Shown here one piece after another: positions 22,542 to 35,000 of a stretch of 64,000 nucleotides of DNA. Source of the stretch: Macrostomum hystrix (Eukaryota; Platyhelminthes; Macrostomidae); assembly GCA_950097015.1 (NCBI GenBank), contig CATNEN010000001.1, positions 20,823,501 through 20,887,500 of the forward strand, read 5' to 3'. Within the stretch, counting starts at the first letter, position 1; each line of letters opens with the position of its first letter. The notes under the pieces are model-generated. The model searched no databases. It was not told the origin of the DNA and saw nothing but the letters and a program-made list of their open reading frames with translations. The position numbers and the translations under genes were made by a program.

Positions 22542-25500
22542 ATGCGGCCTTGTTACCTGAGGCCTGTGGTGCTACTGCTTGTTCTAACTGCTGCCTACAG
22601 CCTGCTTCCAGTGATCTACGCGGCAGCAGCGAGCCAGGCATTTACAGGTAAAAAGCTGTTTGTGGAGCTTAATGTCAAGCCTTTAAACATGCCGATCAAC
22701 CCCAATCCCTGAAACATCCCAACCCCTATGACATCCCAACCTCTGAGGCATCCCAATACCTGAAACTTCCCAATCGCTGCCTAATCTCTGAAACTTCCCA
22801 ATCCCTGAAACATCCCAATCCCTGAAACTTCCCAATCCCTGAAACTTCCCAATCCCTGAAACTTCCCAATCCCTGAAACTTCCCAATCCCTGAAACTTCC
22901 CAACATCTGAAACTTCCTAATCCCTGAAACTTCCCAATCCCTGAAACATCCCAACCTCTGAAACTTCCTAATCCCTGAAACTTCCCAATCCCTGAAACTT
23001 CCCAATCCCTGAAACTTCCCAATCCCTGAAACATCCCAATCCCTGAAACTTCCCAATCTCTGAAACATCCCAATCCCTGAAATATCCCAATCTCTGAAAC
23101 TTCCCAATCCCTGAAACTTCCCAATCCCTGAAACTTCCCAATCCCTGAAACTTCCCAACCTCTGAAACTTCCCAATCCCTGAAACTTCCCAATCCCTGAA
23201 ACTTCCCAATTCCTGAAACTTCCCAACCTCTGAAACTTCCTAATCCCTGAAACTTCCCAATCCCTGAAACATCCCAACCTCTGAAACTTCCTAATCCCTG
23301 AAACTTCCCAATCCCTGAAACTTCCTAATCCCTGAAACTTCCCAATCCCTGAAACATCCCAACCTCTGAAACTTCCTAATCCCTGAAACTTCCCAATCCC
23401 TGAAACTTCCCGATCGCTGCGCAATCTCTGAAACATCCCAACCTCTTAAACTTCACAATCTCTGAAATATCTCAATTTCTGAAATATCCCAACCACTAAA
23501 ACATGAAAACTTTCCTTAACACCCGAGCCCCTAAAACACACCTATTCATGACACTGTACACTGTACGCTGCAGCTAGACATTACAATCACCATGAAACCT
23601 GAACTCGCAGGCCTCAGTGAGAGTCTGGCTCTGTTATCTCGGCAGCGCAGTGCCCCCTGTGGCTCTTTCGATTGCATGAACGGTGGGATTTGCAACTCCA
23701 GCGCTCCCAGCCCGGTGTGCACCTGCCCCAAGCCGTACACCGGAGACAACTGCAGCGCCGTGCAAAACTACTGCAACAAACTGCAGCCCGAGATGAACAT
23801 CACAGCACTGCCAGTGTGCCTGAATGACGCCAGCTGCACATCGACTGCAACGGACCCATTTTTCTCCTGCAGATGTACTAGTAACTATACGGGTGAGTTC
23901 ACGGCGCTTAATTGTCAAACCCTTGAGCCTTCTCAAAGCCGTCTTACAGAGACCATAAAATGTTGATTCCCAATTTTCCTCTAATATCAGATGCAGAGAA
24001 TGCATCCTACTTGATGGCCCAAGATGATAATCTGTGACAGAAAATGTTGCTCAATACATTGTAGAGATTGACAAAATTAGTGTTGGCTAAACCACTGCTT
24101 GGAAGAATATGTTTAGTTACTTTTAATTAAAGTATTTATTTATTGTTGCAATGCATTTCATTTACTTGTGATACAATTACGAGTGCATATTCGCCAAAAA
24201 ATACTCTTAGTTTTGACATTTTCGTGAAAAATTCTCATGATGAATATTTTTTTAGATCTAAAATAATTTTTTGAATACTGGTACCATCACCTAAATTGCG
24301 TGTGACATGATTTTAGTAATAAAATTCTTTAAAAAAAATCCTATTCAAACCGCACTATGGGGGTGAGTGACATTGCAGGCAATTCGCACTCTACAGGGGG
24401 GTGGGTGGCAGAGATCTAACGCGTTTGCCTCTCGCGCCAAGGTTCCTAGGCTCGATTCGAGGCACATTTATTTTGGAGCGCAGCAGCGGAGAGAAGGCTG
24501 GCGAGCTTGTCGTGCAATTTACGCCCTTGAGGGCCAGCCTCCAAGGCACAGTGCCTGACGATGAGAAAGTCAGGGCAGATGTACACACCTGTGTGAGTGT
24601 GTGCCTGCGTACAGTATCTGTGTGCGTGTGTGCCCATGAGCCAGCGAAATGGGCAGAATTGCCTACTCGCAGGCTGCGCTTCTACTTTCAATAAATAATG
24701 TGCCAGAGTACACACAAATATAAGCTTTTAAATATCATTATTATGCCGCACTATAAAGAAAATGCTGGATATATTTTTTAAAGCCAATAAAATCCCTCCA
24801 TAAATTCCCGAACTAAACTCACCAGGCCCAAGATGTGACACTGTCAACCTGTGCGCCTTCGCAAACCCATGCGTCAACGGGCAGTGCGAGGTCGCTTCCA
24901 CCGGAGCCGAATGCCGCTGCTACTCTGGCTGGGCCGGACCGAAATGTGATGCAGACGTCGATTACTGCTCAACTGGGCCTTGCAAAAATGGCGGAAAGTG
25001 CATCGATGGAAACTCGACGTAGGCTTCATATTTTCTTTTATCGAATTTTAAATCCATGCGAGAAATCTTGAAGATTTAAGATTCGGGTAAAGTTGAGAAC
25101 TCGAGGACATTGCAAGGATGCAGTCTACGTACCTCCGCGTCCACTGATGATTTATTAAATTTGCTCGATGGAGACACCCACAGACAGAACTCAAACTGGT
25201 TACAAAAAGACCTACTCTGAATATTTCATTTTGACTCATATCTCGTGCACCTGTGTCAGATTCAGCTGCAACTGCTCAGCCACGGACTTCTGGGGCACCA
25301 GCTGTACCAACTGGATCAACGACTGTCAGCCAGATCCCTGTACCAATGGCGCCACCTGTATTGACGGATTGAGAAACTTCACCTGCAACTGTCAAGACGG
25401 CTACTCTGGAAGGAACTGCTCTGAGGATTTCCCCGACTGCAGCCCGAACCCTTGCGCCTTCAATGCCACGTGTCTGGAGCGCAGCAAGCGGAGCTGGTAC

Positions 25501-28500
25501 GGCATCAGCTCGCTGCCCGCGCCTTTCAACGGCCAGTTTCGCTACTCCCAGGCTGCTGGCTACGTCTGCGATTTAGGTTATGAGAACGGTGAGACATTTC
25601 TGGCTCCAGGTCGACAGGACGAGGTTTATACTGCTTTTTGAGATTTGCTTCAATTATCACGGTACTGTTTGTGCACTGTCTAACAGTTTGGAGCACTGTC
25701 TAACAGTTTAGAGCACTGTCTAACAGTTTGGAGCACTGTCTAACAGTTTAGAGCACTGTCTAACAGTTTAGAGCACTGTCTAACAGTTTGGAGCACTGTC
25801 TAACAGTTTGGAGCACTGTCTAACAGTTTAGAGCACTGTCTAACAGTTTGGAGCACTGTCTAACAGTTTAGTGCACTGTCTAACAGTTTGGAGCACTGTC
25901 TAACAGTTTGGAGCGCTGTCTAACAGTTTGGAGCACTGTCTAACAGTTTGGAGCACTGTCTAACAGTTTCGTGCACTGTCTAACAAGCTGTGCAGTCTAA
26001 CATGCTGTGCAATGTCTGGCAGGTAAGGATCTTTCTTACTTTCTACAGAGATATAGATCATATTACTATATTACCCAGTATTTAGTATTTTCTTGAGTAC
26101 TGTTTGTCTGTGATTACAAAAATTCCAGAGCTACACCAGAAGCTGCTCATTGGTTTGGCAATTGGCATTCCAGTCGGCATTGTTATTGGTGTCATCTTGG
26201 CCATAGTCGGCTTCGTTGTGTATCTTTATTTGCACAAACAGGTGAGAATCAACCAGAGCTTGTTGTGTTTCTGACAGACAGGTATTAATAAATCAATCAA
26301 TACTCCTTCGCTGTTTCAGGGCAAGCTGTCTCTCGGCTACTTCGGAAATTCCATTCAAAAATACGTCACTGAGGTGAGCCTTCGAGACATTGTAAACCTG
26401 AAGCTTAAATGTCAATATTAATGGACTTGATGAAGCATGCACGTCTAGTCCGAATTGGAAACTTCCAACTGCACTAACAATAAGAATGCATCAACTGTCA
26501 TTATTTCAGACTGCTGAACAGAATGAATATGAGATGCCGATGCGACCTACAGAAGGAAACGACCAGATCTACCTTGATCCAGACAATATGGATGATGGAC
26601 CTGTGAGTTAAAGGTGGCAAAATAAACAGGTGCTTTGCAAACGATTAGATTGCCTGACTTTAGAAATGACAGTAGCAGATTACACAATATAGTGCAGCTA
26701 AATACCATCTTCACATGTTAGACATCCTACTAAAAAACTGATATTTTTATGTTAGACACGATTGTGACCTTCTTGGCTGAATTTTATTTGATGGAATAAT
26801 TGAAGTTGAAACTCTCTGCTAAATGTTGCAGCGGCTGCAGCCAGCAACTGGTGCTGGCCCTTCTAACGCACTGAGCTCAGCGGCTGAGATGTCAGGCGTG
26901 AGAAAGCAAAACGGCGCAGATACGAAGAAGAAAGGTAAGATTGTACTATTCAAGACCAAAAAGGAAGACGATACGGACGGACCGATACAGCTCAAGCCAA
27001 ACTCTAGCCAGGTAATTGAATGCTTTCTGGTACTGTGGGTTTAGGTTTACAGTAGGGGTCAAAGCGATGAGAGTCAAAGGTCTCGAGCTCGATTCCGCGG
27101 CGAGGTCACATTCATTTGGGGCACAGTCACGGAGGGAAGGCCTGAAGGCTTGTCGTACAATTTACACCTGCGAGGGCCAAACACCAAGGCACAGGGAATG
27201 TACACTGTCCGACAGTCAGAACATCGACCAAATGGTGTGCCAGTGCCCTGCTGCAAATGTTGCTTTTATTATTAGGTTTTGTGTTATGAAGTAACAAATA
27301 AATATTCTAATCTCGATAGAAGCACAAGAAGCACAAGCACAACCAGCCTGAGCAGCAGCAGCCGCAGCCAACAATGCCAGGGGAATCGGAATATGCTGCT
27401 GTTTATGAGCAACAAAATACTTCGAAAAAGAACTCAGCCAAACAACAGCAAGATGCCAATGAACGAACAAAGAAGAAATCTAAAAAGGCAGACAAGAGCA
27501 ATCAAGGAAGTTCGCATAATCAGGTCCAACTACCGGCCGCAGCCGTAGGCTCTACTGCCTCGTTGCCTGGAGCCAGTTTCGGCAACAAGTCGCTGACTGA
27601 AGTGCAAAAGCGACTGTCGCAGCCGCCATCAAGACCGATACGATCTACGAACACTGGCAGTAATCTCAACGTGAGTTGATCAGTGATCAGTGATATGTGG
27701 CAACCGTTTGTGTTTGTCAAATCAGAGCTGTTACAAGCATGCAGACAGGGCATGTACAGCTGGCTTTATCGTCCTACATTCTTATAGGGTCATTATCTGC
27801 TAGTGTACAATACGGCTGTACGCCTCTACGGCTCAAATTATTTTGATCTCAGGTTCCCGCAAATTCATTGTGATAGTGAGCTTCCCTTGCGTTCTGTTGC
27901 GTGGCCCTAGCAACCCCCTGTGTTTGAGTTTTTCATCGTGGTGTGTACCCCCGCACCTCCTCTAGGCCAGCCGTGGTGATGGACGGGCCACTGCTTTATA
28001 TTTCACTGCCCTCATTGCGTGTTCAACCCCCACCCATTGTGGCGCTTAAGCCATCTGCCATCTCTATTTTTCTCTACCCTGCTCTTGTGCTGATTGGCTG
28101 AACGGCCTCTATCTGGCCTTAAGCCCTTGACTTTCTACCCCTGCCTGTAATACTATAATGTAATACTATAAATCTAGACCCCCCTGCAAGCCCTCGTTTC
28201 TGCGCGCCCCACACTAAGGCAATTGTTACAAGAAAGGCCGGTTGTGACTCCCTTTTCCTTGCCATCCTACTGCGTGGCTGACGGTCTGTAAAATACTTCG
28301 GTCTACGCTCTCACGAAAGAAACCGTGCTGCACCTTGACAGCGAACGTAAGCTTGTTCTGTCTGATTTGGGGTTGGCTTGACGAGGACGAGGACGCCAAC
28401 TCTGCGTCGTTAGTGATAAGGTAAAAGGCGACCACAGCATCTGGGTCAGTACACGAGCCCGGGTTTACCCAGGATTACCCCGCTCACGACATCATTATAA

Positions 28501-28670
28501 AGTCCCCACAAGATTTGATATATTGATTGCACTAACAGCCTCTGTGCCAGCTCGTATACCGTCTGTGTTCGTAAATTCGTGATAAACTTTTTTCATACTC
28601 CAACTCACAGACCGAGAGCGAAGAGCTGTACGTTGAACCAGACAGCATTCATCTGTCTGATCAGGATATT

Positions 28671-28703
<33 letters not shown>

Positions 28704-29597
28704 GTATGCGATTCCTTCAAGCTTTTTATTTTTGCTCTTACCCTTGCGCAGGAAAATAATCCCGTGCTTGCTAGCTAGAACTTTAGGGCGCAGAATCTCG
28801 ATAGTCAGTAGCTAAACTAGTATTCTAAATTGTTAGAGTTTGGTTAGAATGCTGAATAAATTCCTGACATTTCTGCAGCAGCTGTGTGTCTGCCGTTTCA
28901 GCTGAGTGAGCTGTTCCCCATACGAAGTCGAAAACTCGAAAATTTGAAAATCCTTTTTTTTGGGCCTTTATATATCGATTTTATCTACTAGCAGAGCTAC
29001 CGTGCGGAAAACAAGACAAAATAAGAAACAGACAAGCGGCTGCTAAAATGTACAGAAACTGTTCAGCGTTATGCTGAAACAAACAATTTGGAATACACAT
29101 TGCGACAGACATAAACAACAATGGTCCGAAAAATGGTGTTTAGCGAGGTGTTGGTTCTCCATTTTATATTCTGAGCTCCATGACTGATTCGAGTAAGATC
29201 AGCTGCATCACCTTTGTCAAATGCCAGCCCGAGCCAGAGGCTGTCTACGTTGTGCCCGACAGTGTCCTAAGCCAGCCAATGGAGCTGCTTAATCAAGCGA
29301 ACGGACCACCGCCGAAGTTGCCGAAGCCGAAACCCAGGGGCCAGCAGCAGCAGCAGCCCCCGACTGTGGAACTCAGTAGCCATCCAAACAACAGAGCTAG
29401 TCAGCTGAATATTGTGGTAAGATGCTCAAACAAGACTGTCCAGGTTGTTGCACTCAGTTGCTTACAGCTGATCCGTGCTAAAAAGTTATCCCTGAAACTT
29501 TAACAGCGCCAAGACACGGCAGCAAACAACGGTGAAGCCGGTGGATCAGTGGAAAATGAGTACGATGTGATTGACAATGCTCCGAATTCAGCGAATG

Positions 29598-29635
<38 letters not shown>

Positions 29636-29680
29636 AAGAAGGTGGATTTAAGCCGAGTAGAGACATTTACCAAAATTTAA
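22542..29680 (+). CDS. B0: complete EGF single-pass receptor with phosphotyrosine-motif tail
   Basis: Exons: 22542-22647, 23611-23892, 24826-25018, 25260-25588, 26129-26241, 26320-26373, 26510-26602, 26832-27011, 27320-27670, 28611-28703, 29228-29416, 29507-29680. They sum to 2157 nt, 718 residues. Exon 1 encodes a signal peptide (VVLLLVLTAAYSLLPVIYA). Residues about 45-303 are EGF modules ending in the CLERS/PFNGQFRY variant. The span is about 309-338. The tail to 718 carries Y366 (YEMP), Y380 (YLDP), Y475/Y479 (SEYAAVY), Y574 (YVEP), Y605 (YVVP) and Y680 (YDVI), PPKLPKPKPR and poly-Q. Exon 2 is 282 nt, the same length and phase as exon 2 of A1, B1 and C, which ties the two gene types together. 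It differs from A0 by a few residues, for example NEYEMP for NAYEMP. Role: inferred surface signalling receptor; partner unknown. Confidence 0.88.
22700..23505. repeat. 17-bp minisatellite in B0 intron 1, about 47 units
   Basis: The unit is CCCTGAAACTTCCCAAT with ACATCCC and CCTCTG variants. It fills most of the intron between the signal exon and the first EGF exon. Long minus-strand frames across it are by-products of a 17-base period. Confidence 0.95.
24396..24692 (+). mobile_element. SINE family 1, most complete copy
   Basis: A tRNA-like head has an A-box region (GGGTGGCAGAGATCTAACGCG) and a B box (GGCTCGATTCG, about 24449), followed by a body with GAGAGAAGGCTGG, CTTGTCGTGCAATTTACGCC and CCAAGGCACAGTGCC, and an AATAAATAAT end. 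It sits in B0 intron 2. No protein is encoded; movement would depend on a LINE. Confidence 0.65.
25673..25985. repeat. 20-bp minisatellite in B0, 15 units
   Basis: This is the same GCACTGTCTAACAGTTTGGA array as at 1161 but 46 units (920 bp) shorter. Flanking intron bases are near identical, so only unit number changed. Confidence 0.96.
27050..27231 (+). mobile_element. SINE family 1 copy in B0 intron
   Basis: It is the counterpart of 3456-3640 with a few substitutions (for example GAGAGTCAAAGG for GAGTGTCACAGG). Same place in the gene, same orientation. Confidence 0.6.
28671..28700 (+). repeat. CAG10 poly-Q run in B0
   Basis: Ten CAG codons follow IHLSDQDI, one more than in A0. The array stays in frame. 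Confidence 0.95.
29600..29635 (+). repeat. CAG11-CAA poly-Q run in last B0 exon
   Basis: Eleven CAG and one CAA, identical in length to A0. Confidence 0.95.
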
Positions 29681-29854
29681 CCAATTTTCCTGTCAAAGCG
29701 CAGCTATTTGAGTTCTTATTATGAAAAAATTGTTTTTATATGTTACATTTTAACGCGACTATAAAAATCAGTGACGCCATTTTAAGCATAAAAAATTATC
29801 TTTGTTAATTTGGAATAAGAACTCCATACTCGTTCAGCAGGAACTCTGTGATAA

Positions 29855-29860
29855 AATAAA
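29855..29860 (+). terminator. Polyadenylation signal of B0
   Basis: AATAAA lies 175 bases after the B0 stop codon. A0 lacks this flank because the copies diverge at about 6195. Confidence 0.5.
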
Positions 29861-29957
29861 ATGTGATTCCTGTACTCGTCTGTGAAGTAGAGCTACACAC
29901 ATTTCTGCTCAGTATTTTATGCAGTAATTGCAAACCAAAAATTGTTTCTCCGGTTGA

Positions 29958-30632
29958 GTAAAATATCCCTCCTTCACTTGCTTATATTTCTCCCTTTGGG
30001 GACGTAAATGTAACCATTTATAAGTCAGTATTCCAGATACTTGATCACTCAATTCACTTCTATTTTATACTTTACACTCCAGCCTATTCGGACAGCTCAA
30101 TCACAGGTAACTAAATGCTTTAGTTAGGTGTAAATAAATCTATAATATACCGAAAGCTTCATTGCTCTTCATTTTTGCTGTTGTTTTTTATATATTAAGG
30201 CATTATAGGCTCGTAGTGAGAAATGTTTCTGGCAAAATTATATTTTGAGTAAGGATTTCGAACTCGTCTACTTAAATTATTATACTTGAAATTACCTTCT
30301 GCCATTCCAGCCTCAAGACTTGGAAAATAGGGAACTCTTTTGCACTGAGCAGAAATCGATAAAAGTGCATCGCTGCAGATGAGGTCTACCTGCTGTTCAG
30401 TTTGATGGTTGCCTTCGCTTCATTTCCAGTTGGTAACGGTGAGTCAGGGCTGCTGCTGTTGCTGATTGTCTCACCTGGAACTAGCCAATGGCTTCCAACA
30501 ATGGTTTCAAACAATGGGCCATGCCCTCGGAGGACATTGGATCTAAAGTGACGTTTCACTTTCCCTAAAATTCACATCCGAAAAATAAAATTATATTTGC
30601 GGGATGTCTGTGGGCAATGGCAATCATTTGGT
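29958..30632. other. Intergenic spacer, B0 to B1
   Basis: It matches 8899-9590. Nothing coding is seen. Confidence 0.5.
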
Positions 30633-30878
30633 GACAGTTGACTCGAAGCCGGTACATGTGCTCTGACGTTTACATTGTTGGCCAGCTTACACACACTAGA
30701 CCTTGGGTTTTGACAGCTTACGGGTGCGGGACAAGGCCCCAAGCCTTCTCTCCGCGGCTGCGCTGTAAAAAATGGGGCCTCACTGAGGAATCAAACTCAT
30801 GGACCTTATTGCTAGAGACGGGCACTGACCCCTTTACTTTCCCCAAAAGTCACAACTACCTACTTAATTTCGCGTTCT
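30633..30878 (-). mobile_element. SINE family 1, antisense copy in copy B
   Basis: It is the counterpart of 9590-9835. The B box carries a substitution (GAATCAAACTC on the plus strand where A has GAATCGAACTC), so this copy is probably no longer a Pol III promoter. Confidence 0.55.
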
Positions 30879-31129
30879 CCATGTCTGGAAGTGTTAGGTA
30901 AAAAGAAAGTTTAGGTTTGTGAAAGTAGGTGATGACAATATATGACAGGTGATGCCGATATATGAAAGGTGGTATCATTGTGTGGCAAATGTTTGGACAT
31001 GCGATTTCTTTCGTAGAAGTAGATGCATGCGAATGTTTGACAAGCGATTCAAGTCCACTATCGTTTTACTTCTCGCTTTTTGAGTAGTGTGTAGCGCAAC
31101 CTTTTTATCTTATGATTCATTCGCGGCAC

Positions 31130-31250
31130 AGCACAATGAAACCGGCGGCGTCTGTCGAAACTGTCGAAACGGCAGCGTCTGCAGACAAGGCAAAAGCTCC
31201 GCGTCACTTGCTACAGCGGCTACTTTGGTAATCGAAGGCTTGTATTTTAT
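31130..31250 (+). pseudogene. Degenerate EGF exon relic, copy B
   Basis: It matches 10080-10215, including the split frame: CRNGSVCRQGK in one frame and TCYSGYFGNR in another. The shared frameshift means the relic was already dead before the duplication. Confidence 0.4.
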
Positions 31251-31266
31251 GATCACATAACAAACA

Positions 31267-31650
31267 CTCCTAACTCCCCATCCTCCTCACTCCCCATCCA
31301 TCTCACTCCCCATCCTCCTCACTCCCCATCCTCCTCACTCCCCATCCTCCTCACTCCCCATCCTCCTCACTCCCCATCCTCCTCACTCCCCATCCTCCTC
31401 ACTCCCCATCCTCCTTACTCCCCATCCATCTCACTCCGCATCCTCCTCACTCGCCATCCTCCTCACTCCCCATCCATCTCACTCCCCATCCTCCTCACTC
31501 CCCATCCTCCTCACTCCCCATCCTCCTCACTCCCCATCCTCCTCACTCCCCATCCTCCTCACTCCCCATCCTCCTCACTCCCCATCCTCCTCACTCCCCA
31601 TCCTCCTCACTCCCCATCCTCCTCACTCCCCATCCTCCTCACTCCCCAAG
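31267..31650. repeat. 16-bp minisatellite, copy B, about 24 units
   Basis: CATCCTCCTCACTCCC units with a CATCCATCTCACTCC variant not seen in copy A. It is about 65 units shorter than copy A. Confidence 0.95.
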
Positions 31651-32093
31651 CATATACGCCAAACCGTATCCTACTCGACGCATTTTTTAGTGCATTCTGC
31701 TTGTTTAATTTACCAAAATACACTTGGTTTCTATCTGAAAGTTTCTCTGTTTTCTATCTACGCTCGTATGTTGGCTTAATTTATTTGAATTTTTACTTTT
31801 AGGAAAAATATACTTTTAGAACAGTGAAAATAAATTGTCCAATCACAAGCTTAATTCCCAGAAGTTCACATAAGATGCAAATATGATTTTGTTCTAGCCA
31901 AAGTTAAGGCAATAGGTTTTAGTACATTGTGTGTGCCGCATTTTAATCGCGTCTTTTTCATTTCAGCAACACTTCCTCTTCTGCTACTGATAGTAAACAC
32001 TGCTGGTTGCTATGATTTTTCTGAAGGCAAGAGTTCTGCACTGCACTCGCCAGCTCTGAGAGAAATTATTAGGTGAGCTGCAAAACCCAACTC

Positions 32094-35000
32094 TACCCTG
32101 CTCAATTCACCCTCCTGGCCCTATCCCCCTGACTCTTCCCTCCAGACTCTACCCTTCTCACTCTACCCCATTCACTCTCCCCTCCTCACTCTACCCTTCT
32201 CACTCTACCCTCCTCACTCTACCCTCCTCACTCTACCCTACTCACTCTACCCTCCTCACTCTACCCTCCTCACTCTTCCCTCCCCACTCTACCCTCCTCA
32301 CTCTACACTCCTCACTCTTCCCTCCCCACTCTACCCTCCTCACTCTACCCTCCTCACTCTCCCTCCTCACTCTACCCTCCTCATTCTACCCTCCTCACTC
32401 TACCCTCCTCACTCTACCCTCCTCACTCTACCCTCCTCACTCTACCCTCCTCACTCTACCCTCCTCACTCTACCCTCCTCACTCTACCCTCCTCACTCTA
32501 CCCTCCTCACTCTACCCTCCTCACTCTCCCCTCCTTACTCTACCCTCCTCATTCTACCCTCCTCACTCTCCCTCCCCACTCTACCCTCCTCACTCTACCC
32601 TCCTCACTCTACCCTCCTCACTCTACCCTCCTCACTCTCCCTCCTCACTCTACCCTCCTCACTCTACCCTCCTCACTCTACCCTCTTTACTCTTCCCTCC
32701 CCACTCTATCCTCCTCACTCTACCCTCCTCACTCTTCCCTCCCCACTCTACCCTCCTCACTCTACCCTCCTCACTCTCTCCTCCTCACTCTACTCTCCTC
32801 ACTCTACCCTCCTCACTCTCCCCTCCTCACTCTACCCTCCTCACTCTACTCTCCTCACTCTACCCTCCTCACTCTCCCCTCCTCACTCTACCCTCCTCAC
32901 TCTACCCTCCTCATTCTACCCTCCTCACTCTCCCCTCCTTACTCTACCCTCCTCATTCTACCCTCCTCACTCTTTCTACTCACTCTACCCTCCTCACTCT
33001 ACCCTCCTCATTCTACCCTCCTCACTCTCCCTCCTCACTCTACCCTCCTCACTCTACCCTCCTCACTCTACCCTCCTCACTCTCCCCTCCTCACTCTACC
33101 CTCCTCACTCTACCCTCCTCATTCTACCCTCCTCATTCTCCCATCCTTACTCTACCCTCCTCATTCTACCCTCCTCACTCTCCCTCCTCACTCTACCCTC
33201 CTCACTCTCCCTCCTCACTCTACCCTCCTCACTCTTTCTACTCACTCTACCCTCCTCACTCTACCCTCCTCATTCTACCCTCCCCACTCTCCCCTCCTTA
33301 CTCTACCCTCCTCATTCTACCCTCCTCACTCTTTCTACTCACTCTACCCTCCTCACTCTCCCCTCCTCACTCTACCCTACTCACTCTACCCTCCTCATTC
33401 TACCCTCCTCATTCTCCCCTCCTTACTCTACCCTCCTCATTCTACCCTCCTCACTCTTTCTACTCACTCTACCCTCCTCACTCTCCCCTCCTCACTCTAC
33501 CCTCCTCACTCTGCCCTCCTCATTCTACCCTCCTCATTCTCCCCTCCTTACTCTACCCTCCTCATTCTACCCTCCTCACTCTACCCTCCTCACTCTCCCT
33601 CCTCACTCTACCCTCCTCACTCTCCCTCCTCACTCTACCCTCCTCACTCTTTCTACTCACTCTACCCTCCTCACTCTACCCTCCTCATTCTACCCTCCTC
33701 ATTCTACCCTCCCCACTCTCCCCTCCTTACTCTACCCTCCTCATTCTACCCTCCTCATTCTACCCTCCCCACTCTCCCCTCCTTACTCTACCCTCCTCAT
33801 TCTACCCTCCTCACTCTTTCTACTCACTCTACCCTCCTCACTCTACCCTCTTTACTCTTCCCTCCCCACTCTACCCTCCTCACTCTACCCTCCTCACTCT
33901 TCCCTCCCCACTCTACCCTCCTCACTCTACCCTCCTCACTCTCTCCTCCTCACTCTACTCTCCTCACTCTACCCTCCTCACTCTCCCCTCCTCACTCTAC
34001 CCTCCTCACTCTACTCTCCTCACTCTACCCTCCTCACTCTCCCCTCCTCACTCTACCCTCCTCACTCTACCCTCCTCATTCTACCCTCCTCACTCTCCCC
34101 TCCTTACTCTACCCTCCTCATTCTACCCTCCTCACTCTTTCTACTCACTCTACCCTCCTCACTCTACCCTCCTCATTCTACCCTCCTCACTCTCCCTCCT
34201 CACTCTACCCTCCTCACTCTACCCTCCTCACTCTACCCTCCTCACTCTCCCCTCCTCACTCTACCCTCCTCACTCTACCCTCCTCATTCTACCCTCCTCA
34301 TTCTCCCATCCTTACTCTACCCTCCTCATTCTACCCTCCTCACTCTCCCTCCTCACTCTACCCTCCTCACTCTCCCTCCTCACTCTACCCTCCTCACTCT
34401 TTCTACTCACTCTACCCTCCTCACTCTACCCTCCTCATTCTACCCTCCCCACTCTCCCCTCCTTACTCTACCCTCCTCATTCTACCCTCCTCACTCTTTC
34501 TACTCACTCTACCCTCCTCACTCTCCCCTCCTCACTCTACCCTACTCACTCTACCCTCCTCATTCTACCCTCCTCATTCTCCCCTCCTTACTCTACCCTC
34601 CTCATTCTACCCTCCTCACTCTTTCTACTCACTCTACCCTCCTCACTCTCCCCTCCTCACTCTACCCTCCTCACTCTACCCTCCTCATTCTACCCTCCTC
34701 ATTCTCCCCTCCTTACTCTACCCTCCTCATTCTACCCTCCTCACTCTACCCTCCTCACTCTCCCTCCTCACTCTACCCTCCTCATTCTACCCTCCTCACT
34801 CTTTCTACTCACTCTACCCTCCTCACTCTACCCTCCTCATTCTACCCTCCCCACTCTCCCCTCCTTACTCTACCCTCCTCATTCTACCCTCCTCACTCTT
34901 TCTACTCACTCTACCCTCCTCACTCTCCCCTCCTCACTCTACCCTACTCACTCTACCCTCCTCATTCTACCCTCCTCATTCTCCCCTCCTTACTCTACCC

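Noticed and set aside
22726-23436. 236-codon minus-strand frame
   Set aside because: Product of the 17-bp array in B0 intron 1.
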